This document shows positions 46,121 to 54,037 of a stretch of 64,000 nucleotides of DNA, piece after piece. Below the pieces are notes generated by a model. The model did no database searches. It was not told where the DNA came from and was given only the letters and a program-made list of their open reading frames with translations. Both the position numbers and the translations under genes were made by a program. How positions within the stretch are numbered: the first letter of the stretch is position 1; each line of letters starts with the position of its first letter. The stretch comes from Dorea_D sp963559605 (lineage in GTDB: Bacteria > Bacillota > Clostridia > Lachnospirales > Lachnospiraceae): positions 1 to 64,000 of the forward strand of contig CAUWLL010000008.1 of assembly GCA_963559605.1 (NCBI GenBank). The letters run 5' to 3'.

Positions 46121-46769
46121 TCCTTTCTGCGAGCCTTTTTCCAAGCATATATGCCGCTTCACAATCTTTAGGGAAATGCTCTCGTTTTCTTTGGAGCTTT
46201 TCCCTTTCCGAAAAACGTTCTGACATGTACTTACTATAATCTTCGAATTGCAAAGTATCATAACAGCATAAGATTTCCGGTTCTGAAAAAATGATTCCCA
46301 TATATTTTTCTATTGCCGATAATTTTATATTGTAATTCATTTCTTCAGCCTTTTTCTCAGTAGCGTTCATCGTATAAATAATTGCTATTTCAGCTTTTCG
46401 GGGCGCAATAGAAGAATACTCTTTTCCATAAACCAAATAGGGATATAGCAGTCTTTCTAAAAAAGCATGCAATTGACCGGGTATATCATGAAAATAAACC
46501 GGCGCCCCCACTATAATCCCATCGGCCTCTGACAATTCGCAAAGAAGATTTGAAATAGAATCTTTCTTTGCACAACGTCCATAAAACTTACCGTTTAAAC
46601 GTTTACAAGCATAGCAGCTAACGCATCCCGTATACAAATAATCATATATATGTATCTTTTCAATCTTTATTTTCGGATACACACACTCCACTCCTGCTAA
46701 TGCTTTATCTAATAGCTGATCCGTATTATGTCCTTTCCTCGGACTTCCACATAAAGCAAAAACTTTCAC
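46095..46769 (-). CDS. Flavodoxin-like NAD(P)H-dependent oxidoreductase
   Basis: A 224-residue FMN-binding reductase of the flavodoxin-like family. The phosphate loop GSPRKGHNTDQLL is at the N terminus, and the Cys-containing GCVSCYACK is near residue 48, typical of iron-sulfur flavoprotein-like relatives. The central motif GAPVYFHDIPGQLHAFLERL matches the family. The GTG at 46769 with AGAGGG upstream is preferred; the longer reading overlaps the LysR gene. It follows LysR by 61 bases and may be co-transcribed. Substrate unknown. Confidence 0.82.
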   Translation of the reverse strand: MKVFALCGSPRKGHNTDQLLDKALAGVECVYPKIKIEKIHIYDYLYTGCVSCYACKRLNGKFYGRCAKKDSISNLLCELSEADGIIVGAPVYFHDIPGQLHAFLERLLYPYLVYGKEYSSIAPRKAEIAIIYTMNATEKKAEEMNYNIKLSAIEKYMGIIFSEPEILCCYDTLQFEDYSKYMSERFSEREKLQRKREHFPKDCEAAYMLGKRLAERIKYRNPTA

Positions 46770-46830
46770 ACGAACACCCTCTTTCTTATGCGCACATTGT
46801 ATCATTCCAAATATCAATTGTAAATCGCTT

Positions 46831-47784
46831 CTATAACTTTTTATTATTTGCATGATACATGAACGCCAGAAACTCCGTCATGATCCGCGTCTTATATTTA
46901 TGATTTTTGTAATAGAAAAAAACTTCTCTTTCCGCAGCTTTTCCTGCCGGTTTATAATATACCAGATTCTCCAAAGACGGAAGCTGGCTTACAAGAATAT
47001 CGCTGATAAAAGTAGCTCCCAGCTGTGTAGATGCCGCCATATATGCCGTAGACTGCTGATTCAATTCGAGAATGATATTCGGACGAAATCCGGCCTCACG
47101 GCAAAGGCGGTCCCCACGGATGCGGGTGTCATTTCCGGGCGTCAGCATAATAAACGGAAGATCTCGCAGCTCCTCTAACGGAACTGCCGCCAGGTCATGC
47201 TCCACATACTTTTTATTTTTAATATTGTCACACGAAAGCTGATAACCTTCCAGTCTTTCATTTTCAGAAAAACGCTTTGGCACTGCCAATAGAATATTTT
47301 CTTTACAGTATAATTCTTTATTATACATCGTACCGTCATAATGATAATTATCAATCACAAAATCCAGAGAGTTGTTGCTGAGCATCGCTTCCAGCTGAGT
47401 TGTATTTCCTTCTGTAATCCGAATATGAACATCCGGGAAGCTTTGTTTAAAATCTGTAATAAGCGCCGGCATAACATATGCCGCAAACACATTGCTTGCT
47501 CCAATGGATAAATGTCCTGTTTTTAAAGTCGACAGGTCGTTAATATAGTTCTCCATCCGCTCCTCAATCTGATATATCTCCTCGGAAGCTTTGATATATG
47601 CTTCCCCCACTTCAGTAAGCTGCAGGGGGCTTGTGCTCCGGTCAAACAACGGAAAGCCTACGGTTTCCTCTATCTTTTTTATCCGGGCGCTGAGAGACGG
47701 CTGACTGATGTATAAATTTTGAGCCGCCTTTGAAAAACTCTTTTCCCTGTAAACTTCATAAACATAATCTTTTCCCTTAAACAT
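46831..47784 (-). CDS. LysR family regulator, divergent from the aminotransferase
   Basis: A 317-residue LysR-type regulator. The helix-turn-helix lies in the first 60 residues (EKSFSKAAQNLYISQPSLSA shows the recognition part). The effector-binding domain begins near residue 90 (GHLSIGASNVFAAYVMPAL). Ribosome site GGAGAGGA. It shares a 169-base gap with the plus-strand aminotransferase gene, the expected target. A -10-like TATAAT lies at 47825-47830 and a TATCGATA palindrome at 47835-47842. Confidence 0.93.
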   Translation of the reverse strand: MFKGKDYVYEVYREKSFSKAAQNLYISQPSLSARIKKIEETVGFPLFDRSTSPLQLTEVGEAYIKASEEIYQIEERMENYINDLSTLKTGHLSIGASNVFAAYVMPALITDFKQSFPDVHIRITEGNTTQLEAMLSNNSLDFVIDNYHYDGTMYNKELYCKENILLAVPKRFSENERLEGYQLSCDNIKNKKYVEHDLAAVPLEELRDLPFIMLTPGNDTRIRGDRLCREAGFRPNIILELNQQSTAYMAASTQLGATFISDILVSQLPSLENLVYYKPAGKAAEREVFFYYKNHKYKTRIMTEFLAFMYHANNKKL

Positions 47785-47866
47785 AACGATCCTCTCCTCT
47801 AGTTATAACTCCGTCCCATCCAGCATTATAGTTTTATCGATATAACCATTATATTATTATAGATAT

Positions 47867-47895
47867 TTGAATATATTATATGACAGGTTTATGAT
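47867..47895 (+). promoter_or_regulatory. Promoter of the aminotransferase gene
   Basis: TTGAAT, a 17-base spacer and TATGAT, about 60 bases ahead of the start, in the gap shared with the divergent LysR gene. Confidence 0.7.
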
Positions 47896-47953
47896 AAAGG
47901 CAAGAAAAGAGAATTCTCTAAATAATACGAAAAATTATTTGGAAGGTGACAAT

Positions 47954-49174
47954 ATGACAAATATAGCAAGAGCACAAAGAATGGCAAATATACATTCTGA
48001 CATCCGCGGTCCATTGTACGTGGAAGCGCTGAAAATGCAACAAGAAGGAAAAAATATTTTAAAATTAAATACCGGAAATCCTGCAACTTTCGGCTTCGGG
48101 CTCCCGGACAGTATTAAAAACGCCTTGACAGATCACATTCAGGACGGAGTAGGATACTGTGATTTTAAAGGTATGCCGGCGGCAAGAGAAGCGATCTGCG
48201 AATATGAGAAAAGCAAAGGAATCAAAGGAATCACACCGGACGATATATTTATCGGGAACGGTGTCAGCGAAGTCGTCTCTTTCGCTTTATTCCCTCTGTT
48301 AAATGATGGAGATGAGGTTCTTGTTCCTGCACCAAGCTATTCCATTTGGGGAAATTCCGTATATCTGGCGAGCGGAAAACCTGTGTTTTACACCTGTGAC
48401 GAGAAAGCTTCCTGGTACCCGGATTTACAAGACATCCGCGCAAAAATCACCCCCCGGACAAAAGCCATGGTAATTATCAACCCAAACAATCCGACAGGTG
48501 TACTCTATCCAAAAGAAATCTTGCTGGAATTAGCAGAAGTTGCCCGCGAACACAAGCTTCTGCTCTTCGTAGACGAAATCTACGATCGTCTGGTGATGGA
48601 TGGTTTACAGCACGTATCACTGGCATCATTAGCAGAAGATATTCCCATTGTTACTATGAACGGACTTTCCAAATCTCACTGTCTATGCGGTTACCGATGT
48701 GGCTGGATGGTCATTAGCGGTCCGAAAGAATTGACCGAGGACTATAGACAGGGAATCATCCAACTCACCTCTTTGCGCCTGTGCGCAAATACACTTGCAC
48801 AGATCGTAATTCCTGCTGCCCTTAAAGACATGGAGACTCCTGCCTCCATGGTTCGCCCGGGCGGAAGAATCTACGAACAACGGGAAGCGACCGTTCGAGA
48901 ACTGGAGAAGATCGATGGCATTTCCTTCGTAAAAAACGACGGGGCATTTTACATTTTCCCAAAACTGGACACAAAAAAATTCAACATCACAAACGACAAA
49001 AAATTCGCCCGTGATCTCTTACACCGAACAAACATCCTGCTTGTACCAGGCAGCGGATTCGACTGGAAGGAACCGGATCATTTCCGAATTGTTATGCTTC
49101 CTGAAGCAGACGTACTGTCTTCGGCAATACGACGGATCGGTGAATTTCTGGACGGTTATCACCAAAACGACTAG
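47954..49174 (+). CDS. Alanine-type pyridoxal-phosphate aminotransferase
   Basis: A 406-residue class I aminotransferase, closest in pattern to the AlaT/alanine aminotransferase group. The substrate and cofactor motifs are in order: NTGNPATFGF near the N terminus, MVIINPNNPTGVLYPKE, LFVDEIYDRLVMDG, the Lys that forms the Schiff base in MNGLSKSHCLCGYRCGW, and the carboxylate-binding Arg in FRIVML. The ATG at 47954 follows GGAAGGTGAC; an ATG 87 bases upstream has no site. It could link peptide-derived amino acids to pyruvate or 2-oxoglutarate. Confidence 0.9.
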   Translation: MTNIARAQRMANIHSDIRGPLYVEALKMQQEGKNILKLNTGNPATFGFGLPDSIKNALTDHIQDGVGYCDFKGMPAAREAICEYEKSKGIKGITPDDIFIGNGVSEVVSFALFPLLNDGDEVLVPAPSYSIWGNSVYLASGKPVFYTCDEKASWYPDLQDIRAKITPRTKAMVIINPNNPTGVLYPKEILLELAEVAREHKLLLFVDEIYDRLVMDGLQHVSLASLAEDIPIVTMNGLSKSHCLCGYRCGWMVISGPKELTEDYRQGIIQLTSLRLCANTLAQIVIPAALKDMETPASMVRPGGRIYEQREATVRELEKIDGISFVKNDGAFYIFPKLDTKKFNITNDKKFARDLLHRTNILLVPGSGFDWKEPDHFRIVMLPEADVLSSAIRRIGEFLDGYHQND

Positions 49175-49195
49175 AACAATAATTTCCTATTACAG

Positions 49196-49230
49196 CCAAA
49201 AAATCCCCACAGAGAGCATCTGCGGGGATT
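49196..49230. terminator. Bidirectional terminator between aminotransferase and rplA
   Basis: AATCCCC and GGGGATT arms, with inner CAGA/TCTG pairs, lie between two convergent stop codons. The minus strand has a strong T-run (for rplA) and the plus strand a weaker one (for the aminotransferase). Confidence 0.85.
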
Positions 49231-49253
49231 ATTATTTACAATCTCAATTTCAA

Positions 49254-49946
49254 TTAAGACAGCTTCAGTGGATTAACCTTAACGCCCGGTCCCATTGTAG
49301 ATGTGAGAACCACACTCTTTAAGAACTGGCCTTTTACTGCTGCCGGTCTTGCTTTGTTGATTGCGTCAATAAGCGTCTGGAAGTTGTCTGCAAGCTGTTC
49401 CTCAGTAAAGGATGCTTTACCTACTGGCACATGGATAATGTTTGTCTTGTCAAGTCTGTACTCGATCTTACCTGCTTTGATTTCCTGAACAGCTTTTGTA
49501 ACGTCCATAGTTACTGTACCGGCTTTCGGGTTCGGCATAAGTCCTTTTGGTCCAAGTACACGACCAAGACGACCAACAACACCCATCATATCCGGTGTAG
49601 CAACTACTACGTCAAATTCAAACCAGTTCTCGTTCTGGATCTTCGGAATAAGTTCTTCGCCTCCAACATAATCTGCTCCTGCCGCCTCTGCCTCTGCTGC
49701 TTTAGCGTCTTTTGCAAATACTAAGATACGAACCTTTTTACCTGTTCCGTGTGGCAGTACAACTGCGCCACGGATCTGCTGGTCTGCGTGACGTCCGTCA
49801 CATCCTGTTCTGATATGAGCCTCAATTGTCTCATCGAATTTTGCTACTGCAGTCTTTTTTACTAATGATACCGCGTCTGCTACATCATAGAGTGTTGCTC
49901 TGTCGATGGCTTTCGCAGCTTCAACATATTTCTTTCCTCTTTTCAT
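49254..49946 (-). CDS. rplA: 50S ribosomal protein L1
   Basis: A 230-residue L1, which binds 23S rRNA at the exit-site stalk and often its own mRNA. Conserved ends and signature are visible: FDETIEAHIRTGCD, GRLGRVLGPKGLMPNPKAGT and TMGPGVKVN. It follows rplK by 43 bases; rplJ, its usual successor, is 14 kb away and this transcript stops at a terminator. Confidence 0.98.
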   Translation of the reverse strand: MKRGKKYVEAAKAIDRATLYDVADAVSLVKKTAVAKFDETIEAHIRTGCDGRHADQQIRGAVVLPHGTGKKVRILVFAKDAKAAEAEAAGADYVGGEELIPKIQNENWFEFDVVVATPDMMGVVGRLGRVLGPKGLMPNPKAGTVTMDVTKAVQEIKAGKIEYRLDKTNIIHVPVGKASFTEEQLADNFQTLIDAINKARPAAVKGQFLKSVVLTSTMGPGVKVNPLKLS

Positions 49947-49950
49947 CTAA

Positions 49951-49989
49951 ATAAACCTCCTTGTGGTAATATCGGGATAACCCTCCCAC
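49951..49989 (-). promoter_or_regulatory. Leader element ahead of rplA
   Basis: GTGGGAG directly follows the rplK stop and TACCACAAGGAGG lies just before rplA, with GTGG and CCAC able to pair and hold GGG-CCC inside. The same GTGGGAG...CCACAAGGAGG frame occurs ahead of rplK, suggesting a shared translational control site. Confidence 0.45.
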
Positions 49990-50415
49990 TTATTCTTCAA
50001 CTGTTACACCCATACTACGGCATGTTCCTGCTACCATACTCATAGCCGCTTCTACTGATGCAGCGTTTAAGTCCGGCATTTTCAGTTCAGCGATTTCCTG
50101 TAACTGAGCCTTCGTAATCTTAGCAACTTTGTTCTTGTTCGGAACACCTGAACCTGATTTCAAATTGCAGGCTTTTTTAATAAGAACTGCTGCCGGTGGT
50201 GTCTTTGTGATAAAGCTGAAGCTTCTGTCATTATAAACAGTAATTACTACAGGGATGATAAGATCTCCCTGATCTGCTGTCTTAGCGTTGAACTGCTTTG
50301 TAAATTCAACAATGTTTACACCGTGCTGTCCAAGAGCAGGACCAACCGGTGGTGCCGGTGTAGCTTTTCCGGCAGGAATCTGTAATTTAATGTAACCTGA
50401 TACTTTTTTTGCCAT
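49990..50415 (-). CDS. rplK: 50S ribosomal protein L11
   Basis: A 141-residue L11 with the N-terminal KLQIPAGKATPAPPVGPALGQHG and the C-terminal rRNA-binding KNKVAKITKAQLQEIAELKMPDLNA. It forms the GTPase-associated centre with 23S rRNA. It lies 54 bases after nusG. Confidence 0.98.
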   Translation of the reverse strand: MAKKVSGYIKLQIPAGKATPAPPVGPALGQHGVNIVEFTKQFNAKTADQGDLIIPVVITVYNDRSFSFITKTPPAAVLIKKACNLKSGSGVPNKNKVAKITKAQLQEIAELKMPDLNAASVEAAMSMVAGTCRSMGVTVEE

Positions 50416-50420
50416 TTTAA

Positions 50421-50464
50421 TTACCTCCTTGTGGTGATGTCGGAACTCCTGTGGCTCCTCCCAC
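50421..50464 (-). promoter_or_regulatory. Leader element ahead of rplK
   Basis: GTGGGAG and CACCACAAGGAGG bracket a short insert, repeating the arrangement ahead of rplA. GTGG/CCAC can close a stem next to the ribosome site. Confidence 0.45.
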
Positions 50465-50469
50465 GTTTG

Positions 50470-50985
50470 TTATACCTTCTTAACTTCTGCGAAACTTATT
50501 TCAACCGGCGTTTCGCGGCCGAACAACTCAACATTGATGATGAGACTTTGTTTCTGAGCATTCATGGACTGGATCACCCCAACGGTATCTGCCCACGCGC
50601 CAGCAACAACCTGAACGGTGTCGCCAACCTCAAAGTCTACAACAATATTGTCTCTCTGAATACCAAGCGGAGCCATCTCTGCTTCTGTGAGCGGTACCGG
50701 CTTTGACCCGGGACCTACGAACCCAGTCACTCCTCTTGTATTACGTACAACATACCATGTGTCGTCATTCATAATCATATGAATGAGCACATATCCCGGA
50801 AAGAGCTTCTTCTGCGTTGCTTTCTGAACTCCGTTTTTAAGTTCCACAACATCCTGCATCGGAACGCGGACTTCCAGGATCTGGTCCTCCAGATGTCTGT
50901 TTTCAATTGTCTTATCAATGTTGGCTTTCACCTTGTTCTCATACCCGGAATAGGTATGAACTACGTACCATTTTGCCTCTGACAT
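50470..50985 (-). CDS. nusG: Transcription termination/antitermination factor NusG
   Basis: A 171-residue NusG. The N-terminal RNA-polymerase-binding domain begins KWYVVHTYSGYENKVK. The C-terminal KOW domain is VGDTVQVVAGAWADTVGVIQ. RBS AAAGGTGAG. It sits in the normal place between secE and rplK. Confidence 0.98.
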   Translation of the reverse strand: MSEAKWYVVHTYSGYENKVKANIDKTIENRHLEDQILEVRVPMQDVVELKNGVQKATQKKLFPGYVLIHMIMNDDTWYVVRNTRGVTGFVGPGSKPVPLTEAEMAPLGIQRDNIVVDFEVGDTVQVVAGAWADTVGVIQSMNAQKQSLIINVELFGRETPVEISFAEVKKV

Positions 50986-51012
50986 AAACTCACCTTTCTT
51001 GTTTGTCAGTTC

Positions 51013-51210
51013 CTAGCCCAGATTCGTCAGAAAATTAATTCCGTACTGAGCAAGAAAATCAACCAATGCTATGATTGCTCCCAATACAATGGATACAACA
51101 ACAACAGCCGCTGTGTGCTTCGCAAGCGTCATCTTGTCTGGCCAAATAATTTTCTTAAATTCTGCTTTAAGACCTTTGAACCAGCTTTCTTTCTGAGTTT
51201 TTTCACTCAT
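51013..51210 (-). CDS. secE: Preprotein translocase subunit SecE
   Basis: A 65-residue single-span SecE. The amphipathic stretch WFKGLKAEFKKIIWPDKMTL precedes one membrane helix at about residues 33-55. The ATG at 51210 has AAGGAG at the right distance; a GTG nine bases upstream overlaps the ribosome site. It is 22 bases after rpmG. Confidence 0.96.
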   Translation of the reverse strand: MSEKTQKESWFKGLKAEFKKIIWPDKMTLAKHTAAVVVVSIVLGAIIALVDFLAQYGINFLTNLG

Positions 51211-51232
51211 GACATTCACTCCTTTACGGCGA

Positions 51233-51382
51233 TTATTTTGTTTCCTTGTGCATTGTGTGTGACTTACAGAATTTGCAGTACTTCTTAGTCTCCATGCGTT
51301 CCGGATGAGCTTTCTTATCCTTGGTCATGTTGTAGTTACGCTGCTTACATTCTGTACATTCCAATGTGATTCTTGTACGCAC
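51233..51382 (-). CDS. rpmG: 50S ribosomal protein L33
   Basis: A 49-residue L33, beginning VRTRITLECTECKQRNY and ending KYCKFCKSHTMHKETK. The Cys of CTEC and CKFC form the zinc-binding Cys4 type. It starts with GTG preceded by GAGGTGG. It heads the rpmG-secE-nusG-rplKA unit; the promoter is about 110 bases upstream. Confidence 0.95.
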   Translation of the reverse strand: MRTRITLECTECKQRNYNMTKDKKAHPERMETKKYCKFCKSHTMHKETK

Positions 51383-51424
51383 AACTTCCACCTCGCTTCT
51401 TATTTCTTAAGTTAACGTGTTGCC

Positions 51425-51445
51425 GGACAGTTTGCGAGACTGTCC
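51425..51445 (-). promoter_or_regulatory. Hairpin in the rpmG leader
   Basis: GGACAGT and ACTGTCC pair over a seven-base loop, between the promoter and rpmG. It has no U-run after it, so it is probably not an attenuator. Confidence 0.4.
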
Positions 51446-51489
51446 ATTTTTTAGGCATAAAAAAAAAGCCTACTTCCATTCGCCATAAT

Positions 51490-51518
51490 AGCATACCATA
51501 CACTTTTTGAAAAAGCAA
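51490..51518 (-). promoter_or_regulatory. Promoter of rpmG-secE-nusG-rplKA
   Basis: Minus strand TTGCTT, a 17-base spacer and TATGCT. In the same 345-base gap between rpmG and glgC, the ten bases GCGAATGGAA occur twice (minus strand), flanking this promoter; the rest is AT-rich with no other feature beyond the glgC promoter and palindrome. Confidence 0.6.
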
Positions 51519-51625
51519 GGTATTTTTTTCAGACATGTACATATATATAGTTATTATAACCATTCCATTCGCAGCCAAATCTTTGTCCAAATACTAAAAC
51601 TGTGATTTCTTTACCGAAATCCAAT

Positions 51626-51653
51626 ATTATTTGTGCAATATTGCACAAATAAT
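51626..51653. promoter_or_regulatory. 28-bp perfect palindrome upstream of glgC
   Basis: An uninterrupted dyad with core TTGTGCAATATTGCACAA, ending on the first base of the glgC -35 box. The core resembles Rex-type operators (TTGTGAA-N4-TTCACAA) at 16 of 18 positions and also the TGTG-N-CACA form of CRP-family sites. It is upstream of the transcription start, so it acts as DNA, not as an RNA terminator. Confidence 0.7.
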
Positions 51654-51681
51654 TGAAAAAAACACAAAAAAATTATATAAT
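51653..51681 (+). promoter_or_regulatory. glgCD promoter
   Basis: TTGAAA, an A-rich 17-base spacer and TATAAT, 46 bases ahead of glgC. The 28-bp palindrome touches its -35 box. Confidence 0.8.
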
Positions 51682-51727
51682 AATAGTACATATTACAATA
51701 CAACTAAAAGGAAAGAGAGGGCTTACT

Positions 51728-52867
51728 ATGAAACAAAACAACATGTTAGCAATGATTTTAGCAGGCGGCAGAGGATCTCGACTGCATGAGCTAACAAATA
51801 AAGTGGCGAAACCTGCTGTGTCTTACGGCGGTAAGTACCGTATTATAGATTTCCCGCTCAGTAATTGCGCCAACAGCGGTATCGATGTTGTCGGCGTACT
51901 GACACAGTACGAATCCATCTTGCTGAACAGTTATGTAGCAGCAGGCAGACGTTGGGGATTAGACGCCAAAGACAGCGGTGTATATGTGCTTCCTCCGCGA
52001 GAAACTGCCGACTCTAATCTGGACGTCTACAGAGGTACTGCCGACGCCATTTCACAAAACATTGATTTTATAGATACATATTCCCCGGAATATATCTTGA
52101 TTTTATCCGGAGACCACATTTATAAAATGAATTATGACAAGATGCTCCGCGCACATAAGGAAAACAATGCGGATGTAACTATTGCCGTTCTTCCTGTTCC
52201 GATGCGTGAAGCAAGCCGTTTCGGCATTATGAACACAGATGAAAATGGAAAAATTGTTGAATTTGAAGAAAAGCCGGAAAATCCAAAGAGCAATCTTGCT
52301 TCTATGGGAATTTATATTTTCAATTGGAAACTGCTCCGCAAAACGTTGATCGCAGATATGAAAGATTCAGATTCCAGCCATGATTTCGGAAAAGACGTTA
52401 TTCCGACTCTCTTAAATGACGGAAAGTCCTTGTACGCCTATAAATTCGAAGGATACTGGAAAGACGTCGGAACCATCGATTCTCTCTGGGAAGCAAACAT
52501 GGATCTTCTTGCACCGAACAATGAACTGGACTTAAGCGATCCATCCTGGAAAATATATACCGAAGATACCACAACACTGCCTCAGTATATCGGTCCGGAC
52601 GCCGACATCAAACGCGCGTTCATTACGCAGGGCTGTATCATTGAGGGAGAGGTGAAAAATTCTGTACTGTTCACCGGAGCAAAAGTCGGACCGGGAGCAA
52701 AAGTTGTCGACAGTGTTCTCATGCCCGGTTCCGTTGTTGAAGCAGGAGCGCAAGTCACACGCGCCATTGTCAGCGACCGTGTCGTGATCGGAAAAGACGC
52801 TGTGGCAGGCGATGCTAAGAGCGAACACATCGAGCTTGTTTCAAAACGTGTAAAGGGGGTAGAATAA
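51728..52867 (+). CDS. glgC: Glucose-1-phosphate adenylyltransferase
   Basis: A 379-residue ADP-glucose pyrophosphorylase catalytic subunit, which makes ADP-glucose for glycogen. Residues in order: AGGRGSRLHELT near residue 14, KPAVSYGGKYRIIDFPLSNC, the catalytic Asp in LILSGDHIYKMNY and the substrate Lys in FEEKPENPKS. A left-handed beta-helix with hexapeptide repeats forms the C terminus. The ATG at 51728 follows AAGAGAGGG; the earlier in-frame ATG at 51653 lies inside the promoter. glgD follows after one base. Confidence 0.96.
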   Translation: MKQNNMLAMILAGGRGSRLHELTNKVAKPAVSYGGKYRIIDFPLSNCANSGIDVVGVLTQYESILLNSYVAAGRRWGLDAKDSGVYVLPPRETADSNLDVYRGTADAISQNIDFIDTYSPEYILILSGDHIYKMNYDKMLRAHKENNADVTIAVLPVPMREASRFGIMNTDENGKIVEFEEKPENPKSNLASMGIYIFNWKLLRKTLIADMKDSDSSHDFGKDVIPTLLNDGKSLYAYKFEGYWKDVGTIDSLWEANMDLLAPNNELDLSDPSWKIYTEDTTTLPQYIGPDADIKRAFITQGCIIEGEVKNSVLFTGAKVGPGAKVVDSVLMPGSVVEAGAQVTRAIVSDRVVIGKDAVAGDAKSEHIELVSKRVKGVE

Positions 52868-52868
52868 T

Positions 52869-53984
52869 ATGGCTAAAGCATTAGGAATCGTAAGTTTTGC
52901 CGGTAATCATGTACGAGTAGACGGACTGAGAGCATTTCGCCCGGCGGCGGCATTCTCTTTCCTTGGCAGATACCGTATCATCGACTTCCCAATCTCAAAC
53001 ATGAGTAACAGCGGAATCGATCATGTACAAGTATATATAAGAAGACAGCCGCGCTCTCTTACAGAACATCTGGGAAGCGGCCGGCATTACAATATTAACT
53101 CCAAGCGCGGAAAACTCCACCTTCTCTTTGCAGAGAACAGCCTTGGACAAGATATATACAACACAGATATTGCATCTTATTTTGCCAACCTGGAATGTAT
53201 TGAAAATGCACCGCAGCAATATGTAGTCATTGCTCCAAGTTATATGATCTACAGACAGGATTACGATGCATTGTTAAATACACACATTGAGTCCGGCGCT
53301 GACATTACACTTTTATACCACAATATGGACAACGCTAAGGATCATTTCCTGAATTGCTACACTCTGAACCTGAACAAGCAAAAAGGTGTGCTGGGTCTGG
53401 ATGTCAATCAAGGAAACACAAAAACGAAAAACATCTTCATGGAAACCTACGTAATGAAAAAGGAGTTGTTTATAAATCTCATAAAAGAAGGAAGAAAAGT
53501 TTCTTCTGCATATACGCTGGCAGACATCTTAGACCTTGCCTGTGATGAGCTGGATGTTCGCGGAGTATCCCATAAAGGTTATTTTGCGGCGGCAAATGAT
53601 TTCCATGGCTATTTTGATGCCAACCTTTCGCTCATTGATTTCAAAACCTCCAACAGCCTGTTCCACGAGGACTGGCCGATTTACACTCGTACCAGCGACT
53701 CTTGTCCGACACAGTATTTTGAATCTTCTACCGTCAAAAACTCTGTCGTATCTAACGGATGTAAGATAAAAGGAAATGTCGAAAATTCTGTTTTAGGACG
53801 TGGATGTATTATCAAAGAAGGAGCTGTGGTAAAGAACTGCGTACTTCTTTCTGATGTTGTGATCGGAAAAGACGTGCATATTGAAAACTTTGTCGTAGAC
53901 AGAAATGCAAAGATTGTTCATACAAAAGAAGTCCTTGCAGACGAAGCAGGACCCGGATATGTAAAACGAGGTGACAAGCTGTAA
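52869..53984 (+). CDS. glgD: GlgD, regulatory subunit of ADP-glucose pyrophosphorylase
   Basis: A 371-residue GlgC paralogue. The N-terminal GGRGSRL loop is replaced by FAGNHVRVDGLRAFRPAAAF, and the SGDH of GlgC is replaced by APSYMIYR, so it is expected to be catalytically inactive and to act with GlgC. The beta-helix C terminus is kept (VVSNGCKIKGNVENSVLGRG). This matches GlgD of Firmicutes such as Bacillus. Ribosome site AAAGGGGG. Confidence 0.95.
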   Translation: MAKALGIVSFAGNHVRVDGLRAFRPAAAFSFLGRYRIIDFPISNMSNSGIDHVQVYIRRQPRSLTEHLGSGRHYNINSKRGKLHLLFAENSLGQDIYNTDIASYFANLECIENAPQQYVVIAPSYMIYRQDYDALLNTHIESGADITLLYHNMDNAKDHFLNCYTLNLNKQKGVLGLDVNQGNTKTKNIFMETYVMKKELFINLIKEGRKVSSAYTLADILDLACDELDVRGVSHKGYFAAANDFHGYFDANLSLIDFKTSNSLFHEDWPIYTRTSDSCPTQYFESSTVKNSVVSNGCKIKGNVENSVLGRGCIIKEGAVVKNCVLLSDVVIGKDVHIENFVVDRNAKIVHTKEVLADEAGPGYVKRGDKL

Positions 53985-53989
53985 ATAAT

Positions 53990-54029
53990 ACAAAATACGG
54001 ATGCCCATGTTTGGGCATCCGTATTTTGT
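53990..54029. terminator. Bidirectional terminator between glgD and purC
   Basis: A perfect 18-bp stem with a TGTT loop between two convergent genes. The arms carry AAAA and TTTT at the outer ends and serve both strands. Confidence 0.92.
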
Positions 54030-54037
54030 CTGTGTTT

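Noticed and set aside
51626..51653. Palindrome as a transcription terminator
   Set aside because: It lies upstream of the glgC transcription start, has no U-run of its own for the minus strand, and no gene ends beside it.
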